From Thioalkalivibrio sp. (lineage in GTDB: Bacteria; Pseudomonadota; Gammaproteobacteria; Ectothiorhodospirales; Ectothiorhodospiraceae), in assembly GCA_003553165.1 (NCBI GenBank), contig PUOZ01000121.1, forward strand, positions 1-7,096: 7,096 nucleotides of DNA, given 5' to 3'. The notes under the pieces are model-generated. The model did not search any database, was not told the DNA's origin, and saw only the letters and a program-made list of their open reading frames with translations. Of the stretch, positions 1 through 7,096 are shown in pieces. Positions within the stretch are counted from its first letter, which is position 1. The number at the start of each line of letters is the position of its first letter. A program made the translations under genes and the position numbers.

Positions 1-2
1 CC

Positions 3-968
3 ATCAACCGACTCACTGTCCGACCTTCGGAAAAGCAGACGCTGGAGGAACTCGTCGACACCGAAGAGTTCTTCCGTGCGTTGACTCCGGCGCTGCTCTC
101 GCAGATCCTCGGGCGGCCGATCGCCCGGATGGAGAGCCGGCCCGACGACCTGCTTCGACGCGCCGAACGCGACCTGAGCTTTCTGAGGGCTCGAGGATGC
201 CACGCGCTCTCTCTGTACGACCGGCGCTACCCCGCGGCGCTGCAGGAGATCTATGACCCTCCCTACCTGCTCTATCTGCGCGGCGAGCTCCCGGCCATTG
301 ACCGGCCTATGGTCGCGCTCGTCGGGACGCGGGACCCGGGCGCGTCGGCAGCGATCGCAGCGCGCACGCTTGCCGGAGAGTTCGCTCGCTCCGGCGTGGC
401 GGTCGTCTCGGGTCTCGCGCGGGGCATCGACGTCGAGGCCCATCTCGGGGCGATGGAACACGGAATCACCGGGGCCGTGCTTGCTTCCGGAGTCGACCTG
501 ATCACGCCCTCCGCACACCGGGGCGTCGCAGCCCGGATGCTCGATCGCGGCGGTTTCCTCCTCAGCGAGTATGCTCCCGGCGTCCCCCCTGTGAAGTACC
601 ACTTCCCGGCACGCAACCGCATCATCAGTGGGCTGTCGCGCGCCGTGATCGTGCTGCAGGCGCCCGCGAAGAGCGGTGCGCTGATCACCGCCGACTATGC
701 ACTCGATCAGGGGCGCGATCTGTTCGTGCATCGGGCCGGCATAGAAGGCGCGCGCGGCGCGGGCAGCGCGGCGCTCGCCGCGGACGGAGCTCCGATCATC
801 GATTCCGCGAGCGAGGTATTCCGGGAGTGGGGGATCGAGATGACTCGAGACGTTCGTGCGCCGGGCCATGCTGACCGGTGCGTTCCGGAACCCCGCTCCG
901 CGGAGGAGGCCGCGCGGCGGCGAATCGAGCTCGTGCGGCTGTCGATCTCCGGTGAGGCGTCGAGATGA
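3..968 (+). CDS. dprA: DNA-processing protein DprA, 5' end cut by the window
   Basis: DprA binds incoming single-stranded DNA and loads RecA during natural transformation, acting in the cytoplasm. The frame is open from the first full codon at position 3, and no ATG or GTG lies upstream. The residues before the TTG at 81 still read as a DprA N-terminal region (INRL..RPSEKQTLEEL), so the true start lies outside the window and TTG 81 is probably not the start. Counting from codon 81, the Rossmann-like DprA core shows VGTRDPG (81-87), SGLARGID (110-117), FPARNRIISG (175-184), then SGALITADYALDQGRD (198-213). There is no C-terminal winged-helix domain; the last 45 residues are low in recognisable features. 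The stop overlaps the start of the xer gene by 4 bp (ATGA), suggesting translational coupling. The sequence reads as spirochaete-like to me, unlike the gammaproteobacterial genes further right. The family call is firm; the lineage call is inference. Confidence 0.93.
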   Translation: MNRLTVRPSEKQTLEELVDTEEFFRALTPALLSQILGRPIARMESRPDDLLRRAERDLSFLRARGCHALSLYDRRYPAALQEIYDPPYLLYLRGELPAIDRPMVALVGTRDPGASAAIAARTLAGEFARSGVAVVSGLARGIDVEAHLGAMEHGITGAVLASGVDLITPSAHRGVAARMLDRGGFLLSEYAPGVPPVKYHFPARNRIISGLSRAVIVLQAPAKSGALITADYALDQGRDLFVHRAGIEGARGAGSAALAADGAPIIDSASEVFREWGIEMTRDVRAPGHADRCVPEPRSAEEAARRRIELVRLSISGEASR

Positions 969-1888
969 ATCGAACGTCGGACCGCAGCCCGGCCAGGGTG
1001 GCGCTCTCTCATGCGCAGGAGTACCTGGCGTACCTGCGCAGCGTGAGGAACCTGAGCGATGCGAGCATCCGTGCGTACCGCAGCGACCTCTGCGCCTTCG
1101 CCGGCTGGCTGTCCCGGAACGGGCTGGACGAAGACGGCGTCGACGCCGCGGTTGCGCGTCGGTATGTAGCACATCTGTCCCGGCAGAACGCCGCGGTCAG
1201 CACGGTGAATCGCAGCCTGTCTTCGCTCAAGGGGTACTTCCGGTTTCTCGAGCGTACGGGACGGTCGGCGGGGTCGCCGCTCGAAGGGGTTCGAGGGCTC
1301 AGAACGCCGGGCCGGCTTCCCGGCTTTCTCTTCGAGGACGAGATCTCCGAGCTGCTGACGATCGAGGGGGACGACTTCGCCTCCGTGCGAGACCGGCTCA
1401 TCCTCGAGTTGCTGTATTCCACCGGGTGTCGGATCAGCGAGCTCGTTACCGTGAATCTTGACGACATCGATTTCAGGCGAGGACGGGTGCTCGTACATGG
1501 AAAGGGCCGCAAGGATCGAATGGTGTTTCTGGGTGCTCCGGCGCGACGGGTCCTCCGGGAGTATCTGCCGTTGCGATCCGAACGTCTGGTTCGGCTCGGG
1601 GTGCGCAACGAGAAGGCGCTCGTGATCAACGCCAACGGCCAACGGATCACGCAGCGGGGGGTCGCCGGGATCATCCGAAAGCGCGTAATTGAGAAGGGAA
1701 TCGTGAAGCACGTGAGTCCGCATACATTCCGGCATACTTTTGCGACCCACATACTCGACCGCGGTGCTGACATTCGCGTGGTTCAGGAGCTGCTCGGACA
1801 CAGCAGCCTGTCCACCACGCAGATCTATACGCACGTGGCGCGCGCGCGCCTGCAGGCCCTCCACGCGCGGCATCACCCAAGGGGTTGA
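965..1888 (+). CDS. xerC/xerD: Tyrosine recombinase XerC/XerD, probable chimera of two lineages
   Basis: Xer recombinases resolve chromosome dimers at dif during cell division. The 307-residue product has the usual family length. It has an N-terminal SAM-like core-binding domain (about 15-100) and a catalytic domain with all expected residues: R156 (GCRISEL), K180 (HGKGRKDR), H253 and R256 (SPHTFRHTF), H279 (LLGHSS) and the nucleophile Y288 (TTQIYTHV). The ATG overlaps the dprA stop, and GAGG at 954-957 gives a ribosome binding site 7 bp upstream. The left context (dprA) is that of XerC/CodV in Firmicutes and spirochaetes, while the right context (dsbC) is that of XerD in E. coli. Residues 1 to about 281 (for example GFLFEDEISEL and VVQELLGHSSLS) look spirochaetal. 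The tail ARARLQALHARHHPRG looks like gammaproteobacterial XerD. The join probably lies within the conserved LSTTQIYTHV segment. Catalytic activity is plausible because the fusion preserves every key residue. C versus D cannot be settled here. Confidence 0.93.
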   Translation: MNRTSDRSPARVALSHAQEYLAYLRSVRNLSDASIRAYRSDLCAFAGWLSRNGLDEDGVDAAVARRYVAHLSRQNAAVSTVNRSLSSLKGYFRFLERTGRSAGSPLEGVRGLRTPGRLPGFLFEDEISELLTIEGDDFASVRDRLILELLYSTGCRISELVTVNLDDIDFRRGRVLVHGKGRKDRMVFLGAPARRVLREYLPLRSERLVRLGVRNEKALVINANGQRITQRGVAGIIRKRVIEKGIVKHVSPHTFRHTFATHILDRGADIRVVQELLGHSSLSTTQIYTHVARARLQALHARHHPRG

Positions 1889-1926
1889 CGCAACTCTTGG
1901 GTCCGCGCGCAGTCCCACACTCCAGC

Positions 1927-1953
1927 CCGGTGTTACACTCCACCGGTTTTTTT
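1927..1953 (+). terminator. Candidate intrinsic terminator after xer
   Basis: A perfect 6-bp GC-rich stem, CCGGTG (1927-1932) with CACCGG (1941-1946), closes an 8-base loop and is followed directly by seven T (1947-1953). This is the classic shape of a Rho-independent terminator and lies 38 bp after the xer stop. The stem is short, and it overlaps a candidate promoter element for dsbC, so the site may serve one role or both. Confidence 0.5.
1931..1939 (+). promoter_or_regulatory. Candidate extended -10 promoter element for dsbC
   Basis: TGTTACACT reads as TGn followed by TACACT, an extended -10 element with 4 of 6 matches to TATAAT. I see no good -35 hexamer at 16-18 bp spacing, which is tolerable for extended -10 promoters. 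Transcription would start near 1946, giving a leader of roughly 27 bases before the dsbC ATG. The element sits in the loop of the candidate terminator. Confidence 0.35.
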
Positions 1954-1972
1954 CACTTGACGAGACGGTTGC

Positions 1973-2677
1973 ATGCTGATGATGCGAAATACCTTGATTT
2001 CCCTGCTGGCCGTGATGGCCATGTCCCCGGCGATCGCCACCGAGGTGATCGAGAAGCGAATGGCCGAAGTCGTGCCGACCGTCAGCCCGGATTCGATCCG
2101 GCCGACGGAAATGGCCGGTATCTTCGAGGTCCGCTATGGAACGGACATCTTCTACGTCTCCGAGGACGGACGGTTCCTGCTTCAGGGCAACCTGATCGAT
2201 CTGGAATCGCGGCAGAATCTGACCGAGCGGGCTAAGCGCCATGTGCGCGCAGAGATCTTTGCGGAAATTCCCGACTCCGAACTGACCGTGTACACGCCCG
2301 AGGGCAGGGTCCGGCATACGCTGAACGTCTTCACCGACCCCAACTGCCCCTTCTGCCGTCAGATGCATGACGACATGGAGAAATACCTCGAGGCCGGCAT
2401 CAAGGTGCGCTATTTCATGTACCCGGTCCTTGGGCGGCAGTCACCCGAGATCATGCGTGATGTCTGGTGTGCCGACAGCCGCACGGATGCCATGGACCGT
2501 GCCAAGGCGGGTCTCGCAGTCGCCTCCAGGGACTGCCCCACCCCGGCGGAAGAACATCTGGCGCTGGGCCGGGAAATGGGGATCAGCGGCACGCCCGCGA
2601 GCATTGCCAACAGTGGCCAGCTCATCTCCGGCTTCCGCCCCGTGGTCGAGATGCTGATGATGCTGGAGTCGGAATAG
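1973..2677 (+). CDS. dsbC: Thiol:disulfide interchange protein DsbC
   Basis: DsbC is a periplasmic dimeric isomerase that reshuffles wrong disulfides and is kept reduced by DsbD. The 234-residue product begins with a Sec signal peptide, with probable cleavage after AIA at residue 22. An N-terminal dimerisation domain follows (about 23-85), then a linker and a thioredoxin-fold domain (about 113-234). The active site is CPFC (125-128) after FTDPN, where E. coli DsbC has CGYC. The cis-proline loop is GTP (206-208). A second cysteine pair, C166 (VWCAD) and C188 (SRDC), matches the structural disulfide of the E. coli protein. The start at 1973 has a weak GAG purine stretch at 1962-1964; ATGs at 1979 and 1982 would shorten the signal peptide by two or three residues. 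It follows a xerD-like gene end as in E. coli, but recJ, which comes next in E. coli, is absent. DsbG is less likely given the length and context. Confidence 0.93.
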   Translation: MLMMRNTLISLLAVMAMSPAIATEVIEKRMAEVVPTVSPDSIRPTEMAGIFEVRYGTDIFYVSEDGRFLLQGNLIDLESRQNLTERAKRHVRAEIFAEIPDSELTVYTPEGRVRHTLNVFTDPNCPFCRQMHDDMEKYLEAGIKVRYFMYPVLGRQSPEIMRDVWCADSRTDAMDRAKAGLAVASRDCPTPAEEHLALGREMGISGTPASIANSGQLISGFRPVVEMLMMLESE

Positions 2678-2689
2678 ATCGGAAGGACA

Positions 2690-5585
<2,896 letters not shown>

Positions 5586-5623
5586 GTGCTTCATTCCTTA
5601 TTCAGGGGGGCATAGCGCCGGGC

Positions 5624-5731
5624 GAAGCGACTCTCTGGCCCCGGTCGCGGGTGTCGGCAGCAGGGATGCTGCCGTCAAGCCTACAGGGATGTATTCACGG
5701 CGTCCCGCGAACGGGGCCTGAGAGTCGCTTC
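5624..5731. repeat. Nested palindromic intergenic element between parE and queG
   Basis: Left arm 5624-5651 and right arm 5704-5731 are complementary at 26 of 28 positions (start GAAGCGACTCTC, end GAGAGTCGCTTC). They enclose 52 bases that contain two smaller hairpins. The element fills most of the 144-bp gap between the convergent genes, and its right arm overlaps the queG stop by two bases. Neither strand shows a T-tract after the arms, so it is not a standard intrinsic terminator, although the long stem could pause transcription. The core (CCTACAGGGATGTATTCAC) resembles intergenic repeats I recall from several gammaproteobacteria, so a dispersed REP- or MITE-like element is possible. No second full copy is seen in the window. 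Confidence 0.75.
5656..5693 (+). promoter_or_regulatory. Tandem GGGA-loop hairpins resembling CsrA/RsmA sites
   Basis: Hairpin 1 is GGCAGCA-GGGA-TGCTGCC (5656-5673), with a perfect 7-bp stem. Hairpin 2 is TACA-GGGA-TGTA (5682-5693), with a 4-bp stem. Both present CAGGGATG (5661-5668 and 5684-5691). As RNA in the parE direction, 5681-5692 reads CUACAGGGAUGU and matches the CsrA SELEX consensus RUACARGGAUGU at 11 of 12 positions; hairpin 1 matches at the 8-base core. The minus strand has no GGA in these loops, so the resemblance is strand-specific. Whether the RNA is made or bound is unknown. Confidence 0.4.
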
Positions 5732-6830
5732 ATTCCCCTGGGGCGGGTGTTGTACCGGTGAGCCTCTGGAGGGCCCATTCCACATGCTCGCGCACCAGTG
5801 GCGACGGGTGCTCGGAGCGCCGTCTCAGCGCAGCGAGAGCCTCGGCGCTCGCCGGGCCGTTGCCCAAGGCCACCGCGAGGTTGCGCAGCCAGCGCTCGTG
5901 GCCGATGCGGCGGATCGCCATGCCGGCGGTCCGGTCGAGGAAGCTGGATTCGTCCCAGTCGAACAGTTCGATCAGCGATGCCGTATCCAATCCGTGACGC
6001 GCCGCGAAGTCGGGCTCCACGCTCACCTCGGCGAAGCGGTTCCAGGGGCAGACCAGCTGGCAGTCGTCACAGCCGTAGATGCGGTTGCCCAGCAGCGGCC
6101 GCAGTGGTTCCGGGATCGCGCCGTGGTGCTCGATGGTCAGGTAGGAGATGCAGCGCCGGGCATCCAGATCGTAGGGGCCCCGGAAGGCGCGCGTGGGGCA
6201 GATGTCCAGGCAGGCGGTGCAGCTGCCGCAATGGGCTTCGACCCGGTCGTTGACGGGCAGCGGGAGATCGGTGAACAGTTCGCCCAGAAAGAACCAGGAC
6301 CCGGACTCGCGGGCGAGCAGGTTGGTGTGCTTGCCGATCCAGCCCAGACCCGCTTGTTCGGCGAGGGCCTTCTCCAGTACCGGGGCGCTGTCGGTGAAGG
6401 CGCGGTAGCCGAAGGGGCCGACCTCGGCCTCGATCCGGTTCGCCAGTTGCTGGATCCGACGGCGCAGGAGCTTGTGGTAGTCGCGGCCGAGGGCGTAGCG
6501 CGAGACGTAGGCGCGCGCCGGATCGGCCAGGACCTGCCAGGGGTCGGCCAAGTCCGGGGGCAGGTAATCCATGCGCAGGCTGATGATGCGCTGCACGCCC
6601 GGAACCAGCAGCGACGGGTCGCGGCGCATTGCGGCCCGGTCCCGCATCCACTGCATGTCACCGTGGGAGCCGCTGTCCAGCCAGCGCTCCAGGTGGTCCG
6701 CGTGCGCGCCCACATCGGCGGGGCTGATGCCCACCGCCTGGAAGCCGAGTTCGCCCGCCCAGGCGCGGATGCGGGCGGCCAGCTCGCGGCATTGGCTTTG
6801 CGACAGGGATTGCGGCACGATTCCAGTCAT
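5730..6830 (-). CDS. queG: Epoxyqueuosine reductase QueG
   Basis: QueG carries out the last step of queuosine synthesis, the cobalamin-dependent reduction of epoxyqueuosine to queuosine in the anticodon wobble base of Asp, Asn, His and Tyr tRNAs. The 366-residue product has an N-terminal cobalamin-binding reductase domain with TDSAPVLEKA (146-155), whose Asp is the conserved acid, and GWIGKHTNLL (163-172). A ferredoxin-like module with two [4Fe-4S] clusters follows: CGSCTACLDICP (201-212), C227, then CDDCQLVCPWN (254-264). The last 60 residues contain HEAT-like helices. The length matches the family, and the N-terminus aligns with E. coli QueG, supporting the ATG at 6828-6830. AAGGG lies only 2 bp upstream, so ribosome binding is not strong, and the GTG four codons in is a possible alternative. 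Divergent queG and nnrE is the E. coli arrangement. No other queuosine genes are in view. Confidence 0.96.
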   Translation of the reverse strand: MTGIVPQSLSQSQCRELAARIRAWAGELGFQAVGISPADVGAHADHLERWLDSGSHGDMQWMRDRAAMRRDPSLLVPGVQRIISLRMDYLPPDLADPWQVLADPARAYVSRYALGRDYHKLLRRRIQQLANRIEAEVGPFGYRAFTDSAPVLEKALAEQAGLGWIGKHTNLLARESGSWFFLGELFTDLPLPVNDRVEAHCGSCTACLDICPTRAFRGPYDLDARRCISYLTIEHHGAIPEPLRPLLGNRIYGCDDCQLVCPWNRFAEVSVEPDFAARHGLDTASLIELFDWDESSFLDRTAGMAIRRIGHERWLRNLAVALGNGPASAEALAALRRRSEHPSPLVREHVEWALQRLTGTTPAPGE

Positions 6831-6867
6831 GGCCCTTGGCAGTCTCTCCGATATGGATCATGACCCG

Positions 6868-7096
6868 ATGACCGTTCCCATTGCCAACCGCCTCTTTGGA
6901 GAGGCAGGAATGCGCGAACTCGACCGCCGGGCGATGGCGCTGCCCGGGATGGGCGACGGGAAGCTGATGGAACGGGCCGGTGCGGCCCTGCTCGAGGCGC
7001 TGTCGGAAGGCTTCCCGGCGGCGCGGACGCTCGGCGTGCTCTGTGGCCCTGGCAACAATGGCGGGGATGGCTTCGTGCTGGCGCGCCTCGCCGCAG
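6868..7096 (+). CDS. nnrE: NAD(P)H-hydrate epimerase NnrE, 3' end cut by the window
   Basis: NnrE (YjeF N-terminal domain) interconverts the R and S forms of hydrated NAD(P)H so that the NnrD dehydratase can repair both. Only the first 76 residues are in the window. They show the family pattern: EAGMRELDRRAM (residues 12-23), then LMERAG, and the nucleotide-binding loop CGPGNNGGDGFVLAR (59-73). In-frame ATGs also occur at 6829 and 6853. I prefer 6868 because GGA at 6855-6857 lies 10 bp upstream and because 6829 would overlap the queG start. In many bacteria the protein continues into the NnrD dehydratase domain, but this cannot be judged here. In E. coli it is followed by tsaE and amiB. The 37-bp gap to queG leaves no room for two separate promoters, so promoters probably lie inside the opposing coding regions. 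Confidence 0.92.
   Translation, partial: MTVPIANRLFGEAGMRELDRRAMALPGMGDGKLMERAGAALLEALSEGFPAARTLGVLCGPGNNGGDGFVLARLAA

Noticed and set aside
81..83. TTG as the dprA start
   Set aside because: The frame is open to the window edge, and the residues before the TTG look like part of the DprA N-terminal region, so the gene starts outside the window.
965..1888. The tyrosine recombinase as a phage or element integrase
   Set aside because: Its length, Xer motifs and position between dprA and dsbC fit a housekeeping Xer protein, and no attachment sites or phage genes are nearby.
707..2368. A long open frame of 553 codons on the minus strand across dprA, xer and dsbC
   Set aside because: It is antisense to three recognisable genes, shows no family motif, and is the kind of open frame expected in GC-rich DNA.
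5624..5731. The palindromic element as a bidirectional intrinsic terminator
   Set aside because: No run of T follows the stem on either strand, and the inner structure is more complex than a terminator needs.
5624..5731. The palindromic element as an integron attC site
   Set aside because: The core-site pattern ending in AAC/GTT is not visible and there is no integrase of integron type; the only tyrosine recombinase is a Xer housekeeping type.
5784..6863. A plus-strand open frame of 359 codons opposite queG
   Set aside because: It is a shadow of queG, which has clear iron-sulfur cluster motifs on the minus strand.

Overview
The window holds parts of seven protein-coding genes, all housekeeping in type, on GC-rich DNA. 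There are no rRNAs, tRNAs, CRISPR arrays or transposase genes. Both ends cut genes: dprA lacks its 5' end and nnrE lacks its 3' end. From about position 1850 onward, gene content and order look gammaproteobacterial, perhaps a Chromatiales/Ectothiorhodospiraceae-like lineage. The signs are the xerD-like tail before dsbC, a ParE of E. coli type, and queG divergent from nnrE as in E. coli. The lineage name is a judgement from remembered protein families, not a search result.

Left part (1-1888): a DprA-type DNA-uptake protein overlaps a tyrosine recombinase by 4 bp (ATGA). A dprA-xer pair belongs to the dprA-topA-xerC(codV)-hslVU neighbourhood of Firmicutes and spirochaetes, and both proteins read as spirochaete-like to me. 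The last residues of the recombinase, however, read like gammaproteobacterial XerD, and dsbC follows, which is the E. coli xerD-dsbC order. The change falls in the most conserved active-site segment, so the xer gene is probably a chimera of two sources. The likeliest cause is a metagenome misassembly; a real recombination is possible.

Middle part (1889-3704): dsbC (periplasmic disulfide isomerase, with an unusual CPFC active site) converges with cnoX (thioredoxin-TPR chaperone-like protein) across only 12 bp. cnoX is divergent from parE over a 151-bp promoter region.

Right part (3705-7096): parE (topoisomerase IV subunit B) converges with queG (epoxyqueuosine reductase). Between them lies a 108-bp nested palindromic element (5624-5731). 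Its 28-bp arms enclose two small hairpins that each show a GGGA tetraloop, and one of these matches the CsrA/RsmA binding consensus at 11 of 12 positions when read in the parE direction. queG is divergent from nnrE, with 37 bp between the preferred starts.

I see no novel multi-gene system. The two points most worth following up are the chimeric junction in xer and the CsrA-site-like palindromic element after parE.
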